From Prochlorococcus sp. AG-409-J16 (GTDB taxonomy: Bacteria > Cyanobacteriota > Cyanobacteriia > PCC-6307 > Cyanobiaceae), in assembly GCA_003215655.1 (NCBI GenBank), contig QCKB01000005.1:1-64000 (forward strand): a DNA stretch of 64,000 nt. The letters are read 5' to 3'. A model generated the notes under the pieces. The model ran no database searches and was not told where the DNA came from. It saw only the letters and a program-made list of their open reading frames with translations. The position numbers and the translations under genes were made by a program. Of this stretch, positions 49,475 to 64,000 are shown in pieces (positions within the stretch are counted from its first letter, which is position 1; every line of letters begins with the position of its first letter).

Positions 49475-52400
49475 ATGAGCAGAAGCGCGATTCAAGTCGC
49501 CAAGGCCGCAACTTACCTTCCAGATCTGGTGGAGGTTCAGCGGGCAAGTTTTAAATGGTTTCTTGATAAGGGTTTAATCGAGGAGCTTGATAGCTTTTCA
49601 CCGATCACTGATTACACGGGGAAATTAGAGCTGCATTTTGTTGGAACTGAATATCGATTAAAGAGGCCTCGTCATGATGTAGAGGAAGCTAAACGAAGGG
49701 ACGCAACATTCGCATCCCAAATGTATGTAACTTGTCGCCTTGTTAATAAGGAAACTGGTGAAATTAAAGAACAGGAGGTTTTTATAGGTGAGTTGCCCCT
49801 GATGACTGAAAGGGGAACCTTTATTATCAATGGAGCAGAGAGAGTAATTGTTAATCAAATTGTTCGCAGCCCTGGAGTTTATTTTAAAGATGAACAGGAT
49901 AAAAATGGAAGAAGAACTTATAATGCAAGTGTAATTCCTAATCGTGGGGCTTGGTTAAAGTTTGAGACAGATAAGAATGATCTATTGCATGTTCGTGTTG
50001 ATAAGACTCGAAAGATAAATGCTCATGTCCTTATGCGAGCCATGGGGCTTTCTGATAATGATGTGATAGATAAGTTAAGGCATCCAGAGTATTATAAAAA
50101 ATCAATTGAGGCCGCTAATGAAGAAGGAATAAGCTCAGAAGATCAGGCCTTGCTAGAACTTTATAAAAAGCTTCGTCCTGGCGAGCCTCCTTCTGTTACA
50201 GGCGGACAGCAGCTTTTGCAGACTAGGTTCTTTGACCCTAAAAGATATGATTTAGGAAGAGTTGGAAGATATAAAATAAACAAAAAGCTTAGATTAACTA
50301 TTCCTGATACCGTACGCACATTAACGCATGAAGATGTTCTTTCAACTATTGACTATTTGATTAATTTGGAGCTTGATATTGGCGGAGCTAGTCTTGATGA
50401 TATTGACCATTTAGGGAATAGAAGAGTTCGTTCTGTTGGAGAACTTCTTCAGAATCAGGTGCGAGTTGGACTTAATCGTCTTGAGAGGATTATTAAAGAA
50501 AGGATGACTGTAGGCGAGACAGATTCCTTGACTCCTGCACAACTGGTAAATCCAAAACCACTTGTTGCAGCAATAAAGGAGTTCTTTGGCTCTAGTCAAT
50601 TAAGCCAGTTTATGGATCAAACTAATCCGCTTGCAGAGTTGACTCATAAACGTCGTATTTCCGCCTTGGGTCCAGGCGGCCTTACAAGAGAAAGGGCAGG
50701 TTTTGCAGTGCGTGATATCCATCCTTCTCATTACGGTCGGTTATGTCCCATTGAAACTCCAGAAGGGCCTAATGCAGGCTTGATCAATTCTTTGGCAACT
50801 CATGCAAGGGTCAATCAGTATGGATTTATTGAGACGCCTTTTTGGAAGGTTGAACAAGGTCGTGTAGATAAGTCAGGTGATCCAATTTATTTATCTGCTG
50901 ACCTTGAGGATGAGTGCAGAGTCGCTCCAGGGGATGTAGCTACTGATTCAGAGGGAAGAATACTTGCTGATTTGATACCTGTTCGTTATCGCCAGGATTT
51001 TGAAAAAGTACCTCCAGAACAAGTTGATTATGTCCAGCTTTCACCGGTTCAGGTGATTTCTGTCGCAACATCTTTAATACCATTCCTAGAGCATGATGAT
51101 GCCAATAGGGCATTGATGGGCTCCAATATGCAGAGGCAGGCTGTTCCTCTTTTACGGCCTGAACGCCCTTTAGTTGGAACTGGATTAGAAACTCAGGTTG
51201 CTCGTGACTCTGGGATGGTCCCAATCTCTAAGGTCAATGGCATCGTGACTTTTGTAGATGCAACTGCGATTGTTGTTAGAGATGAAGAGGGCTCAGATCA
51301 TACTCATTATCTTCAGAAATACCAACGTTCAAATCAAGATACTTGCTTGAATCAGCGCCCAATCGTAATGCAGGGTGATCAAGTAATTATTGGTCAGGTT
51401 TTAGCAGATGGTTCTGCTTGTGAGGGAGGTGAAATTGCCTTGGGCCAGAATGTTTTGGTCGCCTATATGCCTTGGGAAGGTTATAACTATGAGGATGCAA
51501 TATTGGTAAGTGAACGTTTAGTTAAGGATGATCTTTATACCTCAGTTCATATTGAAAAATATGAAATAGAGGCTCGTCAAACAAAATTAGGACCTGAGGA
51601 AATAACTAGAGAGATCCCAAATATTGCTGAAGAAAGTCTCGGCAATCTTGATGAAATGGGCATTATTCGTATAGGCGCATTTGTTGAAAGTGGAGATATT
51701 CTTGTGGGTAAAGTAACTCCTAAGGGTGAGTCAGATCAGCCCCCTGAGGAGAAATTATTAAGAGCAATTTTTGGCGAGAAGGCTAGAGATGTTCGTGATA
51801 ACTCCCTGCGAGTTCCAAGTACTGAGAGAGGTCGTGTAGTTGACGTTCGTATTTATACGCGTGAACAAGGAGACGAGTTGCCTCCTGGCGCAAATATGGT
51901 TGTTCGGGTTTATGTCGCCCAGCGTCGCAAAATACAAGTTGGCGACAAGATGGCTGGTCGGCACGGTAATAAAGGAATTATTAGCCGTATTCTTCCTCGT
52001 GAGGACATGCCATATCTTCCAGATGGCACGCCAGTAGACATTGTATTGAACCCACTTGGTGTACCTAGTCGTATGAATGTCGGCCAAGTATTTGAGTGCT
52101 TAATGGGTTGGGCTGCGGCAAATTTGGATTGCAGGGTGAAAGTGGTCCCTTTTGATGAAATGTATGGGGCTGAGAAATCGCAACAAACTGTTGAAGCATA
52201 TTTAAAAGAAGCGGCTAAGCAGCCAGGAAAAGAGTGGGTATATAACCCTGATAACCCTGGAAAGCTTCAGCTAATTGATGGACGAAGTGGAGAGCCATTT
52301 GATCAGCCTGTAACTGTTGGCTATGCACAGATATTGAAGCTGGTTCACCTTGTTGATGACAAGATTCATGCACGCTCAACAGGTCCATATTCCTTGGTCA

Positions 52401-52768
52401 CTCAGCAGCCTTTAGGCGGTAAGGCTCAGCAAGGAGGTCAGCGATTAGGAGAGATGGAGGTTTGGGCCCTTGAGGCATATGGTGCTGCCTATACGTTGCA
52501 AGAGCTGCTTACCGTTAAATCTGATGATATGCAGGGGAGAAACGAGGCCCTTAATGCAATCGTTAAAGGAAAGCCTATTCCCAGACCTGGAACTCCAGAG
52601 TCCTTCAAGGTTCTGATGAGAGAACTTCAATCTTTAGGACTTGATATAGCGGTTTATACAGATGAAGGGAAAGAAGTTGACCTTATGCAAGACATTAATC
52701 CACGGAGAAGTACTCCAAGTCGTCCAACTTATGAGTCTTTAGGGGTATCAGATTATGAGGATGATTAA
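49475..52768 (+). CDS. rpoB: RNA polymerase beta subunit
   Basis: 1097 residues from the ATG at 49475 ([23 protein letters not shown]), the usual cyanobacterial start. The rifampicin region is visible ([33 protein letters not shown]), as are the [17 protein letters not shown] and [13 protein letters not shown] catalytic-site segments. It starts the rpoB-rpoC1-rpoC2 operon; rpoC1 follows by 46 bp. The rifampicin region shows no resistance-type change that I can recognise. Confidence 0.98.
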   Translation: MSRSAIQVAKAATYLPDLVEVQRASFKWFLDKGLIEELDSFSPITDYTGKLELHFVGTEYRLKRPRHDVEEAKRRDATFASQMYVTCRLVNKETGEIKEQEVFIGELPLMTERGTFIINGAERVIVNQIVRSPGVYFKDEQDKNGRRTYNASVIPNRGAWLKFETDKNDLLHVRVDKTRKINAHVLMRAMGLSDNDVIDKLRHPEYYKKSIEAANEEGISSEDQALLELYKKLRPGEPPSVTGGQQLLQTRFFDPKRYDLGRVGRYKINKKLRLTIPDTVRTLTHEDVLSTIDYLINLELDIGGASLDDIDHLGNRRVRSVGELLQNQVRVGLNRLERIIKERMTVGETDSLTPAQLVNPKPLVAAIKEFFGSSQLSQFMDQTNPLAELTHKRRISALGPGGLTRERAGFAVRDIHPSHYGRLCPIETPEGPNAGLINSLATHARVNQYGFIETPFWKVEQGRVDKSGDPIYLSADLEDECRVAPGDVATDSEGRILADLIPVRYRQDFEKVPPEQVDYVQLSPVQVISVATSLIPFLEHDDANRALMGSNMQRQAVPLLRPERPLVGTGLETQVARDSGMVPISKVNGIVTFVDATAIVVRDEEGSDHTHYLQKYQRSNQDTCLNQRPIVMQGDQVIIGQVLADGSACEGGEIALGQNVLVAYMPWEGYNYEDAILVSERLVKDDLYTSVHIEKYEIEARQTKLGPEEITREIPNIAEESLGNLDEMGIIRIGAFVESGDILVGKVTPKGESDQPPEEKLLRAIFGEKARDVRDNSLRVPSTERGRVVDVRIYTREQGDELPPGANMVVRVYVAQRRKIQVGDKMAGRHGNKGIISRILPREDMPYLPDGTPVDIVLNPLGVPSRMNVGQVFECLMGWAAANLDCRVKVVPFDEMYGAEKSQQTVEAYLKEAAKQPGKEWVYNPDNPGKLQLIDGRSGEPFDQPVTVGYAQILKLVHLVDDKIHARSTGPYSLVTQQPLGGKAQQGGQRLGEMEVWALEAYGAAYTLQELLTVKSDDMQGRNEALNAIVKGKPIPRPGTPESFKVLMRELQSLGLDIAVYTDEGKEVDLMQDINPRRSTPSRPTYESLGVSDYEDD

Positions 52769-52811
52769 AGCCTTTTCTTTTCCCTTTTATTCACTCTTTG
52801 ATACCCATTAG

Positions 52812-54719
<1,908 letters not shown>

Positions 54720-54730
54720 CTAGCTCTTAA

Positions 54731-58891
<4,161 letters not shown>

Positions 58892-58959
58892 TAATCCTTC
58901 ACTTTTGAATCTTCCCTATCTCCAAATGCTCTTCAATTAGTTGCATTAGGAATTTAGCA

Positions 58960-59112
58960 ATGCTTGAACCCAAAATTATTCCAAGAAAAAGACTTCCTCG
59001 TTACGGCTTCCATCTGCACACTGAGAAGCTTAATGGTCGTGTGGCAATGCTTGGTTTCATTGCTTTGCTTGTAGTTGAGTTGTCTTTGGGACATGGCATT
59101 CTGATCTGGTGA
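58960..59112 (+). CDS. hli: High-light-inducible protein
   Basis: 50 residues with one chlorophyll-binding helix: [19 protein letters not shown], the ExxNGRxAMxGF Lhc motif. N-terminal basic part ([13 protein letters not shown]). HLIPs bind chlorophyll and carotenoid and protect photosystems and biogenesis intermediates. It is too short for most gene finders. Its TGA overlaps the rlmN start (GTGA, 59109-59112), so rlmN is likely translated from the same message. Confidence 0.93.
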   Translation: MLEPKIIPRKRLPRYGFHLHTEKLNGRVAMLGFIALLVVELSLGHGILIW

Positions 59113-60209
59113 TCAATTCAGTTCCTGTTCAACTTGCTAGACAAGTTTTACTTGGACTTAGCGTTGTAGAGCTTGAGGAATGGGCTGTAGAACAAGGACA
59201 ACCAGCCTTTAGAGGCAGGCAATTGCATCAATGGTTATATGAAAAGGGTGTTAGAGATTTGGAATCAATAACTGTTCTCCCAAAGGCATGGCGGAGTTCC
59301 TTGCTAGAGCAAGGTATAACAATTGGTCGTTTGCATGAGGTTAATAAGCTTTTAGCAAAGGACTCCACAACAAAATTATTGTTAGAGGCTTCTGATGGTG
59401 CGACCATAGAGACGGTAGGTATCCCTACTAAGCAGCGACTAACAGTTTGTGTTTCTAGTCAGGTGGGTTGTTCGATGGCTTGTCGTTTTTGTGCGACAGG
59501 CATGGGCGGTTTAGAACGTTCTCTAGATGTGCATGAGATTGTTGATCAGGTTTTAAGTGTGCGTGAAGCCATGAATAGAAGACCTTCTCATGTGGTCTTT
59601 ATGGGTATGGGCGAACCGTTGTTGAATTTAGATTCAGTGCTCGCGGCTATTCGTTGTTTAAATGTTGATTTAGGTATAGGCCAGAGACGTATTTCTATAA
59701 GCACAGTAGGAGTAGCTAATGCACTCTCAAGATTGGCAGAATTAGCTTTAGAGAATCTTGGCAGCGTTCAGTTTACTCTTGCCGTGAGCCTGCATGCTCC
59801 TAACCAGCCTTTGCGTGAGAAATTAATCCCTACAGCACGTGCTTACCCTATCAACAAACTTCTAGAAGATTGTAGGCATTTCTTTGATATGACTGGTCGT
59901 AGGGTGAGCTTTGAATACATTTTATTGGGTCAACTTAATGATTTTTCGCATCATGCTGAGGAGTTGGCTGACCTCGTCAGTGGCTTCCAGAGCCATGTAA
60001 ATTTAATTGCCTATAACCCTATTCAAGATGCAGACTTTCAACGACCATCTAATGAAAGGATAATTAATTTTCAGCAAATACTGGAATCAAGAGGAATTGC
60101 TGTCAGCTTACGTGCAAGTAGAGGATTAGACCAGGATGCCGCCTGTGGACAACTTAGGCGGCATCATGTCTCTATAGAGAGGCCTCTCGATCGAACACCC
60201 TTAAATTGA
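59109..60209 (+). CDS. rlmN: 23S rRNA (adenine-2503-C2)-methyltransferase
   Basis: 366 residues, GTG start overlapping the hli stop. SAM cluster C-x3-C-x2-C in [13 protein letters not shown] (about 121-128), [12 protein letters not shown] and the second catalytic Cys near residue 345 ([11 protein letters not shown]) are present. It methylates A2503 of 23S rRNA and some tRNAs through a Cys-bound intermediate. The symporter gene follows by 18 bp. Confidence 0.95.
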   Translation: MINSVPVQLARQVLLGLSVVELEEWAVEQGQPAFRGRQLHQWLYEKGVRDLESITVLPKAWRSSLLEQGITIGRLHEVNKLLAKDSTTKLLLEASDGATIETVGIPTKQRLTVCVSSQVGCSMACRFCATGMGGLERSLDVHEIVDQVLSVREAMNRRPSHVVFMGMGEPLLNLDSVLAAIRCLNVDLGIGQRRISISTVGVANALSRLAELALENLGSVQFTLAVSLHAPNQPLREKLIPTARAYPINKLLEDCRHFFDMTGRRVSFEYILLGQLNDFSHHAEELADLVSGFQSHVNLIAYNPIQDADFQRPSNERIINFQQILESRGIAVSLRASRGLDQDAACGQLRRHHVSIERPLDRTPLN

Positions 60210-60227
60210 AGTAGGCAATTAAACCAT

Positions 60228-61994
60228 ATGGCTCCAATTGATTGGACTCTTCTTGTTATTTATCTAGCCTTTACTCTTTTACTTGGTTTTGTCTTAGCAA
60301 AGCGAAATCGTACAGGGGATGATTATTTTTTAGCTGGAAGAAGGCTTAGTGGTTGGATCGCTGGGGCTTCTATGGCGGCAACAACTTTTTCTATAGATAC
60401 TCCTCTTTATGTCGCTGGGCTAGTTGGAACAAGAGGCTTGTCTGCAAATTGGGAATGGTGGAGCTTTGGTTTGGCACATGTAGCTATGACTGTTATTTTT
60501 GCGCCTCTATGGCGACGGAGTGGTGTTCTTACTGATGCCGCCTTTACTGAATTGCGTTATGGGGGGGGTGCAGCTGCTTGGCTAAGAGGTATTAAGGCTT
60601 TCATACTTGCAATACCTATTAATTGCATTGGCATCGGCTATGCCTTTCTTGCAATGCGAAAGGTTGTCCAGGCATTAGGCCTTGTTAAGGGTGAGTATTT
60701 ATTTGGAATGTTTACCGATACTGCTTGCTTATTGATAGTGGTAGCTATTTTCGTTCTTATCTATACAGTCTTAGGAGGCCTTTGGGCAGTTGTAATTAAC
60801 GATTTTGTTCAATTAATTTTGGCACTCGGGGGCGCTCTAGTTCTTGCAGTTGTAGTTATTCATGCTGCTGGTGGGATGTCTGAGTTGTTAAAAAGTCTTG
60901 ATGATTTAGGTCGCCCTGAGGTTTTATCTCTGTTCCCCTGGAGATGGAATGAGAGTGGCTTTGAGTGGATAAGTAATGCTGGGATAAGTGTGGCAACTTT
61001 CACGGCATTCTTGTCATTGCAATGGTGGAGTTTTAGAAGAAGTGATGGAGGTGGGGAATTTATTCAAAGGATGCTTGCGACAGAAGATGAAAGAGAAGCC
61101 CAATATGCAGGATGGGTTTTTCTTGTAGTGAATTATTTGTTAAGGAGTTGGTTATGGGTTGTGGTTGCTCTTGGAGCGTTGGTTTTGATTCCTAACCAGC
61201 AAGATTGGGAGCTTAGTTATCCAACTCTTGCAGTTAATTATTTACCTTCTGTTGTGCTTGGTTTGGTGGTGATTTCATTGGTTGCTGCCTTTATGAGTAC
61301 GGTAAGCACATCAGTCAATTGGGGGGCTAGCTATCTGACAAATGATTTATATAAGAGATTCTGTCGGCCTCGAGCTTCAGAGAATGAGTTGATGTTGATA
61401 GGTCAATTGACCAGTGTTTTGTTGTTATTTCTCGGGGTATGTACCGCTTTAGTTAGTGAAAGCATAGGGGCTATTTTTAGATTGGTTATTGCAATTGGTA
61501 CTGGGCCTGGGGTTGTGTTGGTTTTGCGTTGGTTCTGGTGGCGTGTGAATGCAGCAGCTGAACTCACCGCTATGCTTTGTGGTTTTTTTGTAGGCCTTAT
61601 TACTTCTTTTGTGCCTTTAGTGCGTATTGATGATTACGGAATAAAGCTTTTTGTCACTACAGGAATTACCGCGATTGCATGGCTATCAGTTTTGTTGGTT
61701 ACTCCACCTGAGGATAAGTCTGTTCTTGAACGATTCGTTTATAAGGTTCGTCCACCAGGACCAGGTTGGAAAAAGTTAAGAGAAGATCTTGGTGTGGAAC
61801 CCGTAGACACATTAAAGACTTTAATTATGAGATTTTTTCTTGGCTCTAGTGCTCTTTACGGAGGTTTAATAGGAATTGGGGCATTTCTTCTACATCAAGA
61901 ATTATCTGGTTGGGTTGGACTGGGACTGGGGATTTTGTGTTTTTCTCTATTGATTCGTAGCTGGTCTGTCAAAAATGCTTTCTTATTTAGATGA
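60228..61994 (+). CDS. Sodium:solute symporter family protein
   Basis: 588 residues with about 13-14 hydrophobic segments. GDDYFLAGRRLSGWIAGASMAATTFSIDTPLYVAGL at the N-terminus is the SSS (Na+/solute symporter) signature, with the sodium-binding region near TM1/TM8. Long C-terminal tail with two further helices. The substrate is unknown; relatives carry sugars, amino acids or carboxylates. It follows rlmN closely but the two are not related in function as far as can be seen. Confidence 0.85.
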   Translation: MAPIDWTLLVIYLAFTLLLGFVLAKRNRTGDDYFLAGRRLSGWIAGASMAATTFSIDTPLYVAGLVGTRGLSANWEWWSFGLAHVAMTVIFAPLWRRSGVLTDAAFTELRYGGGAAAWLRGIKAFILAIPINCIGIGYAFLAMRKVVQALGLVKGEYLFGMFTDTACLLIVVAIFVLIYTVLGGLWAVVINDFVQLILALGGALVLAVVVIHAAGGMSELLKSLDDLGRPEVLSLFPWRWNESGFEWISNAGISVATFTAFLSLQWWSFRRSDGGGEFIQRMLATEDEREAQYAGWVFLVVNYLLRSWLWVVVALGALVLIPNQQDWELSYPTLAVNYLPSVVLGLVVISLVAAFMSTVSTSVNWGASYLTNDLYKRFCRPRASENELMLIGQLTSVLLLFLGVCTALVSESIGAIFRLVIAIGTGPGVVLVLRWFWWRVNAAAELTAMLCGFFVGLITSFVPLVRIDDYGIKLFVTTGITAIAWLSVLLVTPPEDKSVLERFVYKVRPPGPGWKKLREDLGVEPVDTLKTLIMRFFLGSSALYGGLIGIGAFLLHQELSGWVGLGLGILCFSLLIRSWSVKNAFLFR

Positions 61995-62041
61995 CTTAAG
62001 GGCTGGGTAGGTAGCAGAATGAGTCAAAGTAAAAATCAATT

Positions 62042-62167
62042 TTGGGCTTTATTCGTTCCACGCTCTTGCCTGCTTTGATTATTGCCATGTTTGGATTGGC
62101 TTTGGTCGCAGTTACAGCTCGTATCTGGTTACCTGGTGACATGGTTGCGCCAGCTCCTATCAACTGA
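62042..62167 (+). CDS. Tiny membrane protein, start uncertain
   Basis: A short frame ends at TGA 62165-62167. It contains LPALIIAMFGLALVAVTARI and then WLPGDMVAPAPIN, one membrane helix and a conserved-looking Pro/Ala end. The start may be TTG at 62042 (41 residues) or a later TTG/ATG (26 residues). An ATG at 62019 lies in another frame and stops after 19 codons. The composition resembles small photosystem-associated subunits; I cannot name it. Confidence 0.5.
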   Translation: MGFIRSTLLPALIIAMFGLALVAVTARIWLPGDMVAPAPIN

Positions 62168-62201
62168 TAAGAGCTTTATAAATGCAGTTAAGCTTTTTTG
62201 A

Positions 62202-63011
62202 ATGAAAGATTCATCAGGAAAATCAGCTGACCCCGGAATGGCCAATTTGGCTATTGATCCTGATGTATTAGCTCGTGAACTTGCCGCTGAACTGTTAGGC
62301 GACCCTTTAGATGAAATCGATGCCGCTACTTTGGATAATGACGATTTATCTGTAACTCGACAATGCGACTCTGGTTTGGTTTGGCTTCAGAAAGGATATG
62401 AAGAGAGACTTCAAGGCCTAAGAGTGTTTTGTGAGCATAGAGATATTCGCGCTATTCCACTGCTCTTGCCTTTATTAAATGAGCCCTGCCCTGTAATACG
62501 TATGAGTGCCGTCTATGCGCTTGGCAGGAATCCCCATGCTCCTGCTGTGGAGGCACTTCTTCAATTGCTACAAGAAGACAGCAATGCTTATGTAAGGAAG
62601 GCCGCTGCATGGACCCTTGGTAATTATCCAGGCGCTCCTGTTTTAAAACCACTCATTCATGCTCTTCAAAATGATGTAGCTGCGGTACGTATATGGGCAT
62701 CAGGCTCTTTGGCTAAAGCAGGTGCAACATCAGTTGAAAAGGCCGATTATGCATCAACTGAGTTGCTTCTAAGCTTGCAGATTGATAGCGAGCCAGTAGT
62801 AAGAAGCAACTGTATATGGGCTCTTGGTCGTTTGTACGACATTTTGCCTGAGGCTAGGAAACAAGAATTGGTAGATGCTTTTGTAAATGTTTTGATTCAA
62901 GATGATGAGGTTTCAGTTAGGGATGAAGCCAGAAGTGCTCTTGAAACCTTGGAGAACCCTAGTGTTGGCAAGAGGTTGCAGGCATTAGTGGATGAAGGGA
63001 CCTTGATTTGA
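62202..63011 (+). CDS. HEAT-repeat protein
   Basis: 269 residues. After an acidic N-terminus (about 1-60) come about five HEAT/PBS-lyase-type repeats: DIRAIPLLLPLLNEPCPVIRMSAVYALGR, PAVEALLQLLQEDSNAYVRKAAAWTLGN, VLKPLIHALQNDVAAVRIWASGSLAK, and others. Such folds are protein-binding scaffolds; in cyanobacteria related ones act as bilin lyases or NblB-type factors. No phycobilisome genes are in this window, so that role is not supported. Function unknown. Confidence 0.8.
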   Translation: MKDSSGKSADPGMANLAIDPDVLARELAAELLGDPLDEIDAATLDNDDLSVTRQCDSGLVWLQKGYEERLQGLRVFCEHRDIRAIPLLLPLLNEPCPVIRMSAVYALGRNPHAPAVEALLQLLQEDSNAYVRKAAAWTLGNYPGAPVLKPLIHALQNDVAAVRIWASGSLAKAGATSVEKADYASTELLLSLQIDSEPVVRSNCIWALGRLYDILPEARKQELVDAFVNVLIQDDEVSVRDEARSALETLENPSVGKRLQALVDEGTLI

Positions 63012-63100
63012 ATTATTGATTTGAAACATATCCTTGTAACAATATTCTCAATTTTTGGACAAGCTTTTCCTATAACATCTTGGAGTTTAAAAAAACTTGT

Positions 63101-63304
63101 ATGCCTCAACGCACTTTGAGATTCAAGATTCGACAAGATGGTCGGGTTGAAGAGTGTGTTGAAGGTGCAGTTGGTGCTTCATGTCATCAGCTCACTGAGA
63201 GCATAGAGAAAGCCTTGGGAGCCGTGGAGGTAAGCAAGCAAACTGCAGATGCTTATCTTCGTACCCAAGATCAGTCTCAGGTCATTCCTGCACAAATCCA
63301 CTGA
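63101..63304 (+). CDS. DUF2997 family protein
   Basis: 67 residues from the ATG at 63101 (MPQRTLRFKIRQDGRVEE). It matches DUF2997: a small beta-rich protein with GRVEECVEGAVGASCHQLTESIEKALG. Function unknown. It overlaps the next gene by one base (TGATG). The trio DUF2997, Ycf35, ferredoxin is a conserved cyanobacterial neighbourhood and suggests a shared redox or iron-sulphur role. Confidence 0.8.
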   Translation: MPQRTLRFKIRQDGRVEECVEGAVGASCHQLTESIEKALGAVEVSKQTADAYLRTQDQSQVIPAQIH

Positions 63305-63696
63305 TGTCTCATTTCAGCACCGTTAAGACCGAGCTGCGTAAGCGAGAGCCCTTGCTTCAAGCTCTTCATGATCTTGGGTACCTTCCTCAAGAGGGTAAGC
63401 ATTTGGTTAGGGGATATAGGGGCCAGACTGTTCAAGCTGATCTTGCAATCTCAATGTCAAAAGGGGGAGATATTGGCTTTCGCTGGAATTCATCCACCGA
63501 GGCTTATGAACTTGTTGCGGATTTAGATCTTTGGCGAGAATCAGTCCCTGTAGAGCGTTTCTTGTCTCAATTGACCCAGCGATATGCTCTAAATACAGTT
63601 CTTAGTGCAAGTGCTCAAGAAGGGTTTGAGTTGGCTGAGCAAAAAAGCAATATAGATGGCTCTATTGAATTAGTGGTTACTCGTTGGGATCCTTGA
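63304..63696 (+). CDS. ycf35: Ycf35 (DUF1257) protein
   Basis: 130 residues. MSHFSTVKTELRKREPLLQALHDLGY and GDIGFRWNSSTEAYELVADLDLW are typical of Ycf35/DUF1257, known in plastids of red algae and in cyanobacteria. Function unknown. It lies between the DUF2997 gene (one-base overlap) and the ferredoxin, and the three probably form one transcript. Confidence 0.88.
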   Translation: MSHFSTVKTELRKREPLLQALHDLGYLPQEGKHLVRGYRGQTVQADLAISMSKGGDIGFRWNSSTEAYELVADLDLWRESVPVERFLSQLTQRYALNTVLSASAQEGFELAEQKSNIDGSIELVVTRWDP

Positions 63697-63705
63697 ATTA
63701 GTCCA

Positions 63706-64000
63706 TTGACTTTTGATCCTTCATCAGCATTTCGGGCTGAAGTTCAGGATGACTTTGGTCCAACAGGAAGGGAACCTTGTCTTGGGGGGCAACTTAGAGA
63801 TAAAGCTGTATGGGTTGATGAGTCTGCTTGTATTGGTTGTAGATATTGTGCAAATGTTGCGACAAATACTTTTGTTTTGGAACAATATTTGGGCCGATCA
63901 AGAGCAATTCGTCAAGATGGAGACTCGGCTGAGGTTATTCAGGAAGCTATAGACACTTGTCCAGTTGATTGCATTCATTGGGTTGGGTTTGAAGAGCTTG
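63706..64000 (+). CDS. Ferredoxin-type iron-sulphur protein (3' truncated)
   Basis: The frame is open from the Ycf35 stop to the right edge; the likely start is TTG at 63706 (MTFDPSSAFRAEVQDDFGPTG), nine bases after that stop. Residues about 39-48 hold ACIGCRYCANVA (C-x2-C-x2-C), and about 85-92 hold TCPVDCIHW, the fourth Cys of one 4Fe-4S cluster. The C-terminus is outside the window. It is probably a low-potential single-cluster ferredoxin that works with the DUF2997-Ycf35 pair. Confidence 0.82.
   Translation, partial: MTFDPSSAFRAEVQDDFGPTGREPCLGGQLRDKAVWVDESACIGCRYCANVATNTFVLEQYLGRSRAIRQDGDSAEVIQEAIDTCPVDCIHWVGFEEL

Overview
The window looks like a chromosome segment of a marine picocyanobacterium, most likely a low-light-type Prochlorococcus. 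The reasons are: genes for photosystem I (psaI, psaL, psaA, psaB) and photosystem II (psbA) of cyanobacterial type; a split RNA polymerase (rpoC1/rpoC2); a 50-residue high-light-inducible protein; a ferredoxin-dependent GOGAT; an RNase E ending in the cyanobacterial Arg-rich PNPase-binding tail; DapL-type lysine synthesis; AT-rich sequence; very tight gene packing and many GTG/TTG starts. The strain assignment is an inference from gene content and order. Both ends are open: a Lys/Ala-rich membrane protein is cut at the left edge and a ferredoxin at the right edge.

Layout. 1-4.6 kb is the least ordinary part: two tail-like membrane segments of one small family flank an unknown membrane protein, followed by a class-A beta-lactamase-like hydrolase, an NlpC/P60 peptidase, a GtrB/DPM1-like glycosyltransferase and a small HEAT-like protein whose gene holds a perfect 20-bp-arm palindrome. 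4.7-10.7 kb is a photosystem I block: psaI-psaL on the plus strand, a 57-residue small membrane ORF, and psaA-psaB on the minus strand. 11-19 kb has a CbiG-CobJ fusion for corrinoid synthesis, tRNA-Pro, lipA, a YciI-like gene and gltB. 19.2-24 kb is the str operon (rpsL, rpsG, fusA, tuf, rpsJ).

24-36.7 kb carries a LON-domain protein and the MPBQ/MSBQ methyltransferase of tocopherol/plastoquinone synthesis, pheA, a DUF1997 gene, the minus-strand set radical SAM-rne-rnhB, then dapL, clpS, a CPBP protease and a B12-binding radical SAM gene next to psbA (37-38.1 kb). 38.3-44.4 kb holds tRNA-Thr, a DUF3493 gene and the rimP-nusA-ylxR-infB operon. 44.6-49.2 kb has an HtrA/Deg protease, rpiA, hisD, rpsT and tatD. 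49.5-58.9 kb is rpoB-rpoC1-rpoC2. 59-64 kb has an hli gene overlapping rlmN, a sodium:solute symporter, a tiny membrane ORF, a HEAT-repeat protein and the DUF2997-Ycf35-ferredoxin trio.

Most of the window is core housekeeping and photosynthesis. I see no CRISPR array, prophage, IS element or integrase. The points that deserve attention are RNA-level structures in leaders (psaA, psbA, rpsL, fusA), the palindrome inside a coding region, overlapping convergent genes, small unnamed membrane proteins, and an uncharacterised radical SAM enzyme beside psbA. I did not find a clearly new multi-gene system.
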